Assembly: GCF_002858805.1 (NCBI RefSeq)
Contig: NZ_PJZI01000003.1
Span: 1-64,000 of the forward strand
Origin: Chimaeribacter arupi
Lineage (GTDB): Bacteria > Pseudomonadota > Gammaproteobacteria > Enterobacterales > Enterobacteriaceae
Length of the DNA stretch: 64,000 nucleotides
Direction of reading: 5' to 3'
Shown: positions 1 through 7,555 of the stretch, piece by piece
How the letters are laid out: each line of letters starts with the position of its first letter
Position numbering within the stretch: position 1 is the first letter of the stretch
Notes under the pieces: model-generated
What the model saw: only the letters and a program-made list of their open reading frames with translations
The model's database searches: none
What the model was told of the DNA's origin: nothing
Translations under genes and position numbers: made by a program

Positions 1-303
1 CGAAACATGCCACTTTACGACCAATGACGGCAGCGGAGCTGCAGAAAGACAGCGGGCGTATGCCAACGCAACAAACCTCGATCAAGAAACTAACCCACCA
101 CGCATGAACACCCGAAACATGCCACCCTACCGGCGCCGATCTAAGAAAGCGCCCCCACATGCCAATGTGATGCCCCACCCCTGAAAAATTTAAAAACAAA
201 AAACCGTGATACCGTTTGCAATAAATAGCGGCCGATCCCAAAAGTGTCATCCCCCGCACGGTATGCTGGCACCGTTGATGCGCAGAGGGAGCGTGACCGG
301 AGA
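1..303. other. Non-coding start of the window, upstream of the FucR-like gene
   Basis: I find no convincing gene here. The octamer ACATGCCA occurs at 4-11, 117-124 and 156-163, and a 13-bp direct repeat CGAAACATGCCAC is at 1-13 and 113-125. These could be operator half-sites for the downstream regulator, but that is inference. The stretch 180-240 is AT-richer and could hold the promoter. Confidence 0.5.
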
Positions 304-1035
304 ATGAAAAATAGCCGCCATGAAGCGTTGCTGAAACTTGTTGCCGAGCAGGATGTGGTGAGCGTGAACCAGTTGTCCCTGCAATTAAATGTCTGCCGGG
401 AGACGATCCGCCGTGACCTGAGCGAGTTGCAGGAGCAGGGGCTTATCATGCGGCGTCACGGCAAAGCCAAACGGATTATCCAGCAGGATGACATCGGTGA
501 ACCCTTTATCCACCGGGCAAAAAGCCATTTCAGCGATAAAGATGACATCACCCGCCAGGCGCTGGCCTATATCGAACCGGGGATGCTGCTGGCGCTGGAT
601 GCCAGCTCCACCTGCTGGTATCTGGCGCGTAAACTGCCGGACGTGCCGCTCACCGTGCTGACCAACAGCGCGCGTATCGTGCGGGAACTGGAACGGCGGC
701 AGCACATCCGCGTGATCTGTACCGGCGGGGAGCTGCTGCGCAAAGAAGAGGTCTACCGTAACCCGGCCTTCTTCGCGCTGATCAAACATTATGATATCGA
801 TCTGTTTATGTTTTCCTGCGAAGGCCTGGATAAACAGGGGCTGCTGTGGGACTCCAACGACCATAACGCCGAATACAAAGCAATCCTGGTGAAGCGCGCA
901 GCCCAGTCCCTGTTGCTGATGGACAAAAGCAAGCTGTGGCGGCAAGGCGTGGCGCGAATCTGCCTGTTACAGGAGGTCGATATCATCATCAGCAACCGCG
1001 AACTGAACCTGCCGCAAGCCGCCGGGTGCGTCTGA
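304..1035 (+). CDS. DeoR-family transcriptional regulator, FucR-like
   Basis: This is a 243-residue DeoR/GlpR-type regulator, the same length as E. coli FucR, the activator of the L-fucose operon. Residues 1-57 hold the N-terminal helix-turn-helix with the family pattern CRETIRRDLSELQEQG. The C-terminal effector domain carries ALDASSTCWYLAR, FSCEGLDKQGLLWDSN and KRAAQSLLLMDKSK, which match FucR closely from memory. Such domains bind a phosphorylated sugar. The start at 304 is chosen because the family begins only a few residues before the HTH; GAGGGAG at 285-291 is a possible but distant ribosome site, and a GTG at 244 would add 20 unlikely residues. No fucose gene is visible in the window, so either the sugar genes lie to the left or this is an orphan paralogue with another ligand. 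Confidence 0.82.
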   Translation: MKNSRHEALLKLVAEQDVVSVNQLSLQLNVCRETIRRDLSELQEQGLIMRRHGKAKRIIQQDDIGEPFIHRAKSHFSDKDDITRQALAYIEPGMLLALDASSTCWYLARKLPDVPLTVLTNSARIVRELERRQHIRVICTGGELLRKEEVYRNPAFFALIKHYDIDLFMFSCEGLDKQGLLWDSNDHNAEYKAILVKRAAQSLLLMDKSKLWRQGVARICLLQEVDIIISNRELNLPQAAGCV

Positions 1036-1223
1036 CGCGCCCCACAACAGTGTTTCACCGGCCTGCTTATTTGCGTTTGGTGATTATTTTACCCTGATGT
1101 TATTCCCGCGCGGCGGTACGGTAAACCGGGCCCGCCCGGCCGCCGCGGCCCCCGCCTTTTTTCGCCTGCCTCTGCACCGCTTACTGATATTACTTTGAAT
1201 ATGCTAAGTAAATTACCGTCTAA

Positions 1224-1290
1224 GCCGGACGCAGTTTCCGCTTTACTTACGCCGTGCGGCTAAATATAGTCAAAAAAAAGCGCGTCCGGC
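1224..1290. repeat. Inverted repeat upstream of gsiA
   Basis: GCCGGACGC at 1224-1232 is the exact reverse complement of GCGTCCGGC at 1282-1290, with 49 bases between. It could fold as a long-range stem in the leader RNA or be a pair of protein sites. Its function is unknown. Confidence 0.45.
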
Positions 1291-1372
1291 CATTCAGTGC
1301 CACACTAAAAAACGTTGGCTTATTCATCTGCTCAATACTTCGTGACATAAGCCAGAAAAACAGTGACGCCAG

Positions 1373-1397
1373 AACGCGCCGGGATGCGCGCGTTTTT
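1373..1397 (+). terminator. Terminator-like hairpin in the gsi leader
   Basis: AACGCGC (1373-1379) pairs with GCGCGTT (1388-1394), followed by a run of five T at 1393-1397. It lies 340 bp after the regulator gene and only 34 bp before the first ORF of the gsi transcript, so it may act as an attenuator rather than a simple end of the upstream gene. Confidence 0.4.
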
Positions 1398-1430
1398 ACG
1401 GACAGTTGACCAACAGGGTGCAGTGCCATC

Positions 1431-1556
1431 ATGAGTAAACCAGAGATGACCGTTCACGGCGGTGCGCAAGCAGCGTCCGGCCTTGCCGTGGCCGTTACCG
1501 CCTTTCCCGCGAACCGGCTGACCGCGCCGCGCCGCCCAACCGGGCGCGCGCATTGA
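1431..1556 (+). pseudogene. Short ORF coupled to gsiA, possible iaaA remnant
   Basis: This is a 41-codon ORF that starts at ATG 1431 with a weak AGGG at 1415-1418 in front. Its first residues, [16 protein letters not shown], resemble the start of E. coli isoaspartyl peptidase IaaA (MGKAVIAIHGGAGAIS as I recall it), which precedes gsiA in E. coli. The rest shows no IaaA similarity. The stop TGA (1554-1556) overlaps the TTG start of gsiA (1553-1555), so translation of gsiA is probably coupled to it; no Shine-Dalgarno precedes that TTG. I infer that iaaA was deleted down to its 5' end and the translated stub kept as a ribosome feeder. A chance leader peptide remains possible. Confidence 0.5.
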
Positions 1557-3463
1557 GCGGGGCCGGGCCGGTGCGTGCGCTTTCCTTTTCTGTCTCGCCT
1601 GCGGCGGCGGCCGGCCTCTTGCCGGACGACCAGGTGCTGGCCGTCAGCAATCTCAGCGTCGGGTTCACTTCGCAAAAACAGCACATCCAGGCGGTAAAGC
1701 AGCTCAGCTTTGAGGTGCGGCGCGGCGAAACCCTGGCGATTGTCGGGGAGTCCGGTTCCGGCAAATCCGTGACCTCGCTGGCGCTGATGCGGCTGGTGGA
1801 GCAGGGCGGCGGCGTGATTGAACAGGGGCAGATGCTGTTCCGCCGCCGGCGCGGCGCCGTGCTTGACCTGGCGCGGGCGACGCAATCCACCCTGCGCACC
1901 CTGCGCGGTGCCGATATGGCGATGATCTTCCAGGAGCCGATGACCTCCCTCAACCCGGTGTTCCCGGTCGGCGAGCAGATCGCCGAGTCCATCCGCCTGC
2001 ATCAGGGCATGGACCGCCGCAGCGCGCGGCAGGAGGCGTTGCGGATGCTTGATCTGGTGCGCATCCCGGAAGCGCGCAATATCCTGGACCGCTACCCGCA
2101 CCAGCTCTCCGGCGGGATGCGCCAGCGGGTGATGATTGCGATGGCACTCTCCTGCAAACCAGCGCTGCTGATTGCCGACGAACCCACCACCGCGCTGGAT
2201 GTCACCATCCAGGCGCAAATCCTGCAACTGATCCGCGTGCTGCAACAAGAGATGCACATGGGGGTGATCTTTATCACCCATGACATGGGCGTGGTGGCCG
2301 AAGTGGCTGACCGGGTGCTGGTGATGTACCGCGGCGAAAGCGTGGAAACCGGCGACGTGAAACAGGTGTTTGCCGCCCCTGAACACCCCTACACCCGCGC
2401 CTTGCTGGCGGCGGTGCCGAAACTGGGCGCGATGCGCGGGAAACCTTTCCCGGCACGGTTTGACCTGATCCACGCCGGGGAGCAGGGCCGGGAGGCATTC
2501 CCGCCGCAGGACACCGTCCCGCCCGGCGCCGCGCCGGTGCTGCAGGTGCGCGATCTGGTGACGCGTTTTGACCTCCGCAGCGGGGTGTTCAACCGCGTCA
2601 CCCGCCAGGTGCATGCGGTAGAAAAGGTCAGCTTTGATCTCTACCCCGGCGAGACGCTGGCGCTGGTTGGGGAGTCCGGCTGCGGCAAATCCACCACCGG
2701 GCGGTCGCTGCTGCGGCTGGTGGAGAGCCAGGGCGGCAGCCTCACCTTTAACGGCCAGTCGATCACCCATCTTTCCGGCGCGGCGCTGCAACACCTGCGG
2801 CGCGACATCCAGTTTATCTTCCAGGACCCTTACGCCTCGCTCGACCCGCGCCTCACGGTGGGTTACGCGATCATGGAGCCGCTGCTGGTGCACGGTGTGG
2901 CGCGCGGCAAAGAGGCTGAAGCGCGCGTCGCCTGGCTGCTGGAGCGGGTCGGGCTGCAACCGGAGCATGCCGCCCGTTACCCGCATGAGTTCTCCGGCGG
3001 CCAGCGCCAGCGCATCTGCATTGCGCGCGCGCTGGCGCTGAACCCGAAAGTGGTGATTGCCGACGAATCCGTCTCGGCGCTGGATGTGTCGGTACAGGCG
3101 CAGATTGTGAACCTGCTGATGGATCTCCAGCGCGAGTTCGGCATCGCGTTCCTGTTTATCTCGCATGACATGGCGGTCGTCGAGCGCATCAGCCACCGGG
3201 TGGCGGTGATGTTCCTGGGCCAGATTGTGGAGATCGGCCCGCGCCGCGCCGTATTTGAAAACCCGCAACACCCCTATACACGCAAATTGATGGCAGCCGT
3301 ACCCGTGGCCGACCCGGCGCACCGCCGGCCGGAGCAGGCCCTTTTGGTGGATGAGATCCCAAGCCCGATCCGGGCAGCAGGTGACGAGCCTATCGTTGCG
3401 CCGCTGGTGCAGGTAGGGGACGGGCATTTCGTGGCCCGGCATCCGATTGCAGGTGCTTACTGA
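1553..3463 (+). CDS. gsiA: Glutathione import ATP-binding protein GsiA
   Basis: GsiA is the double ATPase of the GsiABCD importer for reduced glutathione at the inner membrane. The 636-residue protein has two complete ABC cassettes: Walker A GESGSGKS near 65-72 and GESGCGKS near 372-379, with signatures LSGGMRQR near 186 and FSGGQRQR near 480, and oligopeptide-type C-terminal extensions with HPYTR. It is slightly longer than E. coli GsiA because the residues before [11 protein letters not shown] are extended. The start is uncertain: TTG at 1553 overlaps the stop of the preceding short ORF and fits translational coupling, while GTG at 1571 is an alternative. It is the first full gene of gsiABCD, 27 bases ahead of gsiB. 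Confidence 0.93.
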   Translation: MSGAGPVRALSFSVSPAAAAGLLPDDQVLAVSNLSVGFTSQKQHIQAVKQLSFEVRRGETLAIVGESGSGKSVTSLALMRLVEQGGGVIEQGQMLFRRRRGAVLDLARATQSTLRTLRGADMAMIFQEPMTSLNPVFPVGEQIAESIRLHQGMDRRSARQEALRMLDLVRIPEARNILDRYPHQLSGGMRQRVMIAMALSCKPALLIADEPTTALDVTIQAQILQLIRVLQQEMHMGVIFITHDMGVVAEVADRVLVMYRGESVETGDVKQVFAAPEHPYTRALLAAVPKLGAMRGKPFPARFDLIHAGEQGREAFPPQDTVPPGAAPVLQVRDLVTRFDLRSGVFNRVTRQVHAVEKVSFDLYPGETLALVGESGCGKSTTGRSLLRLVESQGGSLTFNGQSITHLSGAALQHLRRDIQFIFQDPYASLDPRLTVGYAIMEPLLVHGVARGKEAEARVAWLLERVGLQPEHAARYPHEFSGGQRQRICIARALALNPKVVIADESVSALDVSVQAQIVNLLMDLQREFGIAFLFISHDMAVVERISHRVAVMFLGQIVEIGPRRAVFENPQHPYTRKLMAAVPVADPAHRRPEQALLVDEIPSPIRAAGDEPIVAPLVQVGDGHFVARHPIAGAY

Positions 3464-3490
3464 CAGGGAATAACCCCAGGAGAATATAAA

Positions 3491-5032
3491 ATGACTCAGC
3501 AGACTCTGCCCCGCCGCGCCCTGGTGGCCGGTGCCGTCCTGGCCATGCTGGCCGCCGCGCCCGCCTGGGCCGCGAAAGACGCCACCATCGCCGTCGGGTC
3601 GAATTTCACCTCGCTTGACCCGTATGACGCCAACGATTCGCTGTCGCAGGCGGTGGCAAAATCCTTCTATCAGGGGCTGTTCGGCTTCGATAAGGACATG
3701 AAACTGGTCAACGTGCTGGCGGACAGCTACCAGGTCAGCAGTGACGGCCTGGCCTATACCATCAAGCTGCACCCTGGGGTGAAATTCCAGGACGGCACCG
3801 ACTTCAATGCGGAGGCGGTGAAGGTCAACCTCGACCGCGCCAGCAACCCGGACAGCCGCCTCAAGCGCTACAACCTGTTCAAGATGATCGCCTCGACCGA
3901 GGTGGTGGACCCGGCGACGGTGAAAATCACCCTGAAAGCGCCGTTCTCGGCCTTTATCAATAACCTGGCGCACCCGTCGGCGGTGATGATCTCCCCGGCG
4001 GCACTGGCGAAATATGGCAAAGAGATCGGCTTCCACCCGGTCGGCACCGGGCCGTACCAGTTTGTCGCCTGGAACCAGACCGACTACGTCAAAGTGAAGA
4101 AATTTGACGGTTACTGGAAGCCGGGCCTGCCGAAACTCGACAGCATCACCTGGCGCCCGGTGGTGGACAACAACACCCGCGCGGCGATGCTCCAGACCGG
4201 CGAGGCGGATTTCGCCTACCCGATCCCTTACGAGCAGGCCGCCATCCTGAAGAAAAACGCGAAACTGGATCTGGTCACCACGCCGTCGATCCTGCAGCGT
4301 TACATCAGCTTTAACGTCACGCAGAAACCGTTCGACAACCTGAAAGTGCGCCAGGCGATCAACTACGCCATCAATAAAGAGGCCCTGATCAAAGTGGCCT
4401 TCTCCGGCTATGCCGTGCCGGCTGAAGGGCCGGTGCCGCCGGGCATCGATTACGCCGCGCAGTACAAGCCGTGGCCGTATGACCCGGCCAAAGCGCGTGA
4501 ATTGCTGAAAGAGGCGGGGTACCCGAACGGCTTTACCACCACGCTCTGGTCGTCGCATAACCACAGCACCGCGCAGAAAGTGTTGCAGTTTACCCAGCAA
4601 CAACTGGCGCAGGTCGGGATCAAGGCCACGGTGACGGCAATGGATGCCGGCCAGCGTGCCGCACAGGTAGAAGCGGTCGGCCAGAAAGAGGCCGGGGTAC
4701 GCATGTTCTACACCGGCTGGTCCGCCTCTACCGGGGAAGCCGACTGGGCGCTGACGCCGCTGTTTGCCAGCCAGTCTGCGCCGCCGAAACAGTTCAACAC
4801 AGCGTTCTACAGCAACCCGCAGGTGGATAAAGATTTAAGCGACGCGCTGGCCACCACCGATCGCGCGGCGAAAGCCAAGCTCTATAAAGATGCGCAGGAT
4901 AAGATCTGGGCTGACGCGCCGTGGGCTTTCCTGGCCACGGAACGCCTGGTCTCCGCGCATAACAAACGCCTGACAGGGTTCTATATGATGCCGGATACCC
5001 TGTTCAGCTTTGATGACGCCGACATCAAATAA
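3491..5032 (+). CDS. gsiB: Glutathione-binding periplasmic protein GsiB
   Basis: GsiB captures glutathione in the periplasm and delivers it to GsiCD. The 513-residue protein starts with a Sec signal peptide of about 27 residues ending [12 protein letters not shown] before AKDATIAVG, then shows the SBP family 5 fold with [20 protein letters not shown] near the N-terminus and GTGPYQF in the middle. CCCAGGAGAATATAAA just before the ATG supplies a good ribosome site. It sits between gsiA and gsiC in the expected order. The arginine pair at PRRALV is not a proper twin-arginine motif, so Sec export is preferred. Confidence 0.94.
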   Translation: MTQQTLPRRALVAGAVLAMLAAAPAWAAKDATIAVGSNFTSLDPYDANDSLSQAVAKSFYQGLFGFDKDMKLVNVLADSYQVSSDGLAYTIKLHPGVKFQDGTDFNAEAVKVNLDRASNPDSRLKRYNLFKMIASTEVVDPATVKITLKAPFSAFINNLAHPSAVMISPAALAKYGKEIGFHPVGTGPYQFVAWNQTDYVKVKKFDGYWKPGLPKLDSITWRPVVDNNTRAAMLQTGEADFAYPIPYEQAAILKKNAKLDLVTTPSILQRYISFNVTQKPFDNLKVRQAINYAINKEALIKVAFSGYAVPAEGPVPPGIDYAAQYKPWPYDPAKARELLKEAGYPNGFTTTLWSSHNHSTAQKVLQFTQQQLAQVGIKATVTAMDAGQRAAQVEAVGQKEAGVRMFYTGWSASTGEADWALTPLFASQSAPPKQFNTAFYSNPQVDKDLSDALATTDRAAKAKLYKDAQDKIWADAPWAFLATERLVSAHNKRLTGFYMMPDTLFSFDDADIK

Positions 5033-5095
5033 GGCGGCGGCGGGCAGCCATCACGGGTGCCCGCCGGTCACCGGCAGCCAGGGGCTTTTGGACCG

Positions 5096-6016
5096 ATGCT
5101 GAACTATTTTCTGAAACGTGTTTTAGGGTTAATCCCGACACTGCTGATTGTGGCGGTGCTGGTGTTTTTGTTTGTCCATCTGCTGCCGGGCGACCCGGCG
5201 CGGCTGGTCGCCGGGCAGGATGCGGATGAGAGCGTGGTGGCGCTGGTGCGCCAGGATCTCGGCCTCGATAAACCGCTGCCGGTGCAGTTCTTCCACTTCT
5301 TTACCAATGTGGTGCAGGGCAATTTCGGCACGTCAATGGTGTCAAAACGGCCGGTGGCGGAGGAGATCGCCCAGCGCTTTATGCCGACGCTGTGGCTGAC
5401 CCTCGCCAGCATGGCCTGGGCGGTGCTGTTCGGTATGGTGATTGGCGTGGTGTCTGCCGTCTGGCGCAACCGCTGGCCGGATCGCCTCGGCATGACGCTG
5501 GCCGTCTCCGGGATTTCCTTCCCGGCCTTCGCACTGGGGATGCTGCTGATGCAGGTCTTCTCCGTGAACCTCGGCTGGTTGCCCACCGTCGGTGCTGACA
5601 GCTGGCAGCACTACATTCTGCCCTCCATCACCCTGGGCGCGGCGGTGGCGGCGGTGATGGCCCGCTTCACCCGCGCCTCCTTTGTGGAGGTGATGCAGGA
5701 GGATTACATGCGCACCGCGCGCGCCAAAGGGGTGCGCGAAAGCGTGGTGGTGGTTAAGCATGGCCTGCGCAACGCGATGATCCCGGTGGTGACGATGATG
5801 GGCCTGCAATTCGGGTTTCTGCTCGGCGGCTCGATTGTGGTGGAGAAAGTCTTTAACTGGCCGGGGCTGGGGCGGCTGCTGGTGGATTCGGTGGAGATGC
5901 GCGACTACCCGGTGATCCAGGCCGAAGTGCTGCTGTTTTCGCTGGAGTTCATCCTGATTAACCTGGTGGTGGATATCCTGTACGCCGCCATCAACCCTAC
6001 CATCCGCTATAAGTGA
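5096..6016 (+). CDS. gsiC: Glutathione transport permease GsiC
   Basis: GsiC is one of the two membrane subunits of the glutathione importer. The 306-residue length equals E. coli GsiC when the ATG at 5096 is used ([17 protein letters not shown]); an upstream ATG-less extension to 5057 would add 13 residues that do not fit the family. It is a DppB/OppB-type permease with about six membrane helices, the first right at the N-terminus, and the EAA loop around [11 protein letters not shown] that contacts GsiA. It follows gsiB by 63 bases and is six bases ahead of gsiD. Confidence 0.95.
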   Translation: MLNYFLKRVLGLIPTLLIVAVLVFLFVHLLPGDPARLVAGQDADESVVALVRQDLGLDKPLPVQFFHFFTNVVQGNFGTSMVSKRPVAEEIAQRFMPTLWLTLASMAWAVLFGMVIGVVSAVWRNRWPDRLGMTLAVSGISFPAFALGMLLMQVFSVNLGWLPTVGADSWQHYILPSITLGAAVAAVMARFTRASFVEVMQEDYMRTARAKGVRESVVVVKHGLRNAMIPVVTMMGLQFGFLLGGSIVVEKVFNWPGLGRLLVDSVEMRDYPVIQAEVLLFSLEFILINLVVDILYAAINPTIRYK

Positions 6017-6022
6017 GGCCGC

Positions 6023-6937
6023 ATGAAATTCTGGAGACGTGATGCCACACTGGCGGGGATGCCGGTAATCCGGGTGGCGGGGCTGGGCGCAACGCGCACG
6101 CCGTGGCGCGCCTTCTGGCAACGCTTCACCCATCAGCCGGTGGCGCTGGTGGCGGGGGTGTTTGTGCTGCTGCTGATTGCCGTGGCGCTGCTGGCACCCT
6201 GGCTGGTGCCGTATGACGCCGAAAATTACTTCGACTATGACCGCCTGAACGAGGGGCCGTCCGCAATGCACTGGCTGGGCGTGGACTCCCTCGGGCGGGA
6301 TATTTTCAGCCGCATCCTGATGGGCACGCGTATTTCGCTGGCGGCCGGGGTGGGCTCAGTGGTAATCGGTGCGGCCATCGGCACGTTTTTCGGCCTGCTG
6401 GCCGGCTACTACGAAGGCTGGTGGGACCGCATCACCATGCGCATCTGTGATGTGCTGTTTGCCTTTCCCGGCATTCTGCTGGCGATAGGCGTGGTGGCGA
6501 TCATGGGCAGCGGCATGGCCAACGTGATTGTGGCGGTGGCGATTTTCAGCATCCCGGCGTTTGCCCGGCTGGTGCGCGGCAATACGCTGGTGCTGAAACA
6601 CCAGACGTTTATTGAGTCCGCGCGCAGCATCGGCGCGTCTGATGCCACCATCCTGCTGCGCCATGTGCTGCCGGGCACGCTCTCCTCGATTGTGGTCTAC
6701 TTCACCATGCGCATCGGCACCTCGATAATCACCGCCGCCAGCCTCTCTTTCCTTGGGCTGGGCGCGCAACCGCCGACGCCGGAATGGGGCGCGATGCTCA
6801 ACGAGGCGCGGGCGGATATGGTGATGGCACCGCATGTGGCGATTTTCCCGAGCCTGGCGATTTTCCTCACGGTGCTGGCGTTCAACCTGCTGGGTGACGG
6901 GCTGCGGGATGCCCTGGACCCAAAACTGAAAACCTGA
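6023..6937 (+). CDS. gsiD: Glutathione transport permease GsiD
   Basis: GsiD is the second permease of the glutathione importer. The 304-residue protein is of the DppC/OppC type: a cytoplasmic N-terminus, a membrane helix near 40-60, the signature [17 protein letters not shown] followed by [12 protein letters not shown], further helices, and an EAA loop around [10 protein letters not shown]. It ends the gsi operon. No clear hairpin terminator follows it in the first 100 bases, so transcription may run into the long intergenic region ahead of narK. Confidence 0.95.
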   Translation: MKFWRRDATLAGMPVIRVAGLGATRTPWRAFWQRFTHQPVALVAGVFVLLLIAVALLAPWLVPYDAENYFDYDRLNEGPSAMHWLGVDSLGRDIFSRILMGTRISLAAGVGSVVIGAAIGTFFGLLAGYYEGWWDRITMRICDVLFAFPGILLAIGVVAIMGSGMANVIVAVAIFSIPAFARLVRGNTLVLKHQTFIESARSIGASDATILLRHVLPGTLSSIVVYFTMRIGTSIITAASLSFLGLGAQPPTPEWGAMLNEARADMVMAPHVAIFPSLAIFLTVLAFNLLGDGLRDALDPKLKT

Positions 6938-7098
6938 GCCTCCTACCCACCTTTTATGCTGCCGCTTTTTTTGCCTTTTATCCTGAACGCCGCCGGTGTT
7001 CAGGCTATTTCAGGTAAAGGTGGAATGCGTATCGCAAAATAAGCGCGCTATTCTCTGCCGCTCGCCTGTAGAGATATTCGGGGCAGGTGGCGGTGAAT

Positions 7099-7114
7099 TA
7101 CCCCTTTCGGGGTA
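7099..7114. promoter_or_regulatory. NarL/NarP-type 7-2-7 site 1
   Basis: TACCCCT-TT-CGGGGTA matches the inverted heptamer arrangement (consensus TACYYMT, 2-bp spacer) with one mismatch in the second heptamer. The arms extend to an 8-bp perfect palindrome, ATTACCCC/GGGGTAAT at 7097-7104 and 7109-7116. It is about 407 bp upstream of the predicted narK start of transcription. Confidence 0.6.
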
Positions 7115-7140
7115 ATATTATTTCTCACGGCAGAAAATAG

Positions 7141-7156
7141 TAACCCTTTAGGGTTA
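7141..7156. promoter_or_regulatory. NarL/NarP-type 7-2-7 site 2
   Basis: TAACCCT-TT-AGGGTTA is a perfect 7-2-7 palindrome differing from the NarL heptamer consensus only at position three of each half. Its centre is 42 bp from that of site 1, four helical turns, so both would face the same side of the DNA. Confidence 0.5.
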
Positions 7157-7321
7157 GTTTATTCGCCTGTTTGCCGTTGCCATTATTTGGCTTCGAAAGT
7201 CAGCTGGCCTGAAAATAAGCCACGTACGCGGTGCCTGCTACTCCGGATGAGGTAGAGGCGTGTAAGCGTTCACTATTTATGCGGGCTAAGAACGTTCTGA
7301 CTACCTGAATAAGCCATTAAT

Positions 7322-7334
7322 AATCAATAAATAA
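7322..7334 (+). promoter_or_regulatory. Possible IHF site
   Basis: AATCAATAAATAA fits the IHF consensus WATCAANNNNTTR with one mismatch and lies in an AT-rich stretch between the NarL-like sites and the FNR promoter, where a bend would bring them together, as known for E. coli narG. Confidence 0.35.
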
Positions 7335-7379
7335 CCTATTTTTCCTGGTGTGCGTTCCTGTCAGGAAATAGGTGTTTTT
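7334..7379 (+). terminator. Hairpin with T run upstream of narK
   Basis: ACCTATTTTTCCTG (7334-7347) pairs, with a two-base bulge, with CAGGAAATAGGT (7362-7373), and TTTTT follows at 7375-7379. It could end a gsi read-through transcript or a small RNA that starts near the NarL-like sites. No coding sequence precedes it. Confidence 0.4.
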
Positions 7380-7465
7380 CACTTTGCTTCTACCTGCCCG
7401 GCCCGCCGTAATAATGCGCGACAGCGCGAATTTTTATTAGCCACCGGCGCTTAATCGGCGTTTCT

Positions 7466-7506
7466 TTGATATTTCTCAGTAACCGTATTCTGCGCCTCAA
7501 TAAAAT
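7466..7506 (+). promoter_or_regulatory. FNR-dependent class II promoter of narK
   Basis: TTGATATTTCTCAG (7466-7479) matches eight of ten fixed bases of the FNR site TTGATNNNNATCAA. A -10 element TAAAAT is at 7501-7506; the centre-to-centre distance of 31 bp places FNR at about -41.5, the class II position known for E. coli narK. Transcription should start near 7513. Confidence 0.65.
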
Positions 7507-7555
7507 TACCGCCTGATGCCTGGTCAGGCGGATTGATTTTAAAGGGGCGCATGTC

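Larger units (their letters stand above)
1036..1430. other. Intergenic region between the regulator and the gsi operon
   Basis: There is no gene in this stretch. It contains a 9-bp inverted repeat at 1224-1232 and 1282-1290, an A-rich tract near 1272-1279, an ATTACTT/AAGTAAAT inverted repeat near 1192-1214, and a terminator-like hairpin at 1373-1397. The gsi promoter must lie here, but I see no convincing sigma-70 pair. Confidence 0.5.
6938..7555. other. Long control region between gsiD and narK
   Basis: This stretch of 618 bases holds no gene. It carries two NarL-type palindromes (7099-7114, 7141-7156), an IHF-like site (7322-7334), a hairpin with a T run (7334-7379), and an FNR-type promoter (7466-7506) directly before narK. 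In E. coli the narXL genes lie divergently at this place; they are absent here. Confidence 0.7.

Noticed and set aside
1-165. A CRISPR-like array from the ACATGCCA repeats
   Set aside because: The repeats are only 8-13 bp, unevenly spaced, and no cas gene is near.
3491-3580. A twin-arginine signal on GsiB
   Set aside because: PRRALV lacks the S/T-R-R-x-F-L-K pattern; the segment is an ordinary Sec signal peptide.
1454-4603. A 1049-codon open frame on the minus strand opposite gsiA and gsiB
   Set aside because: It is an antisense frame kept open by high third-position GC. It has no recognisable domain and the plus-strand genes are full-length family members.
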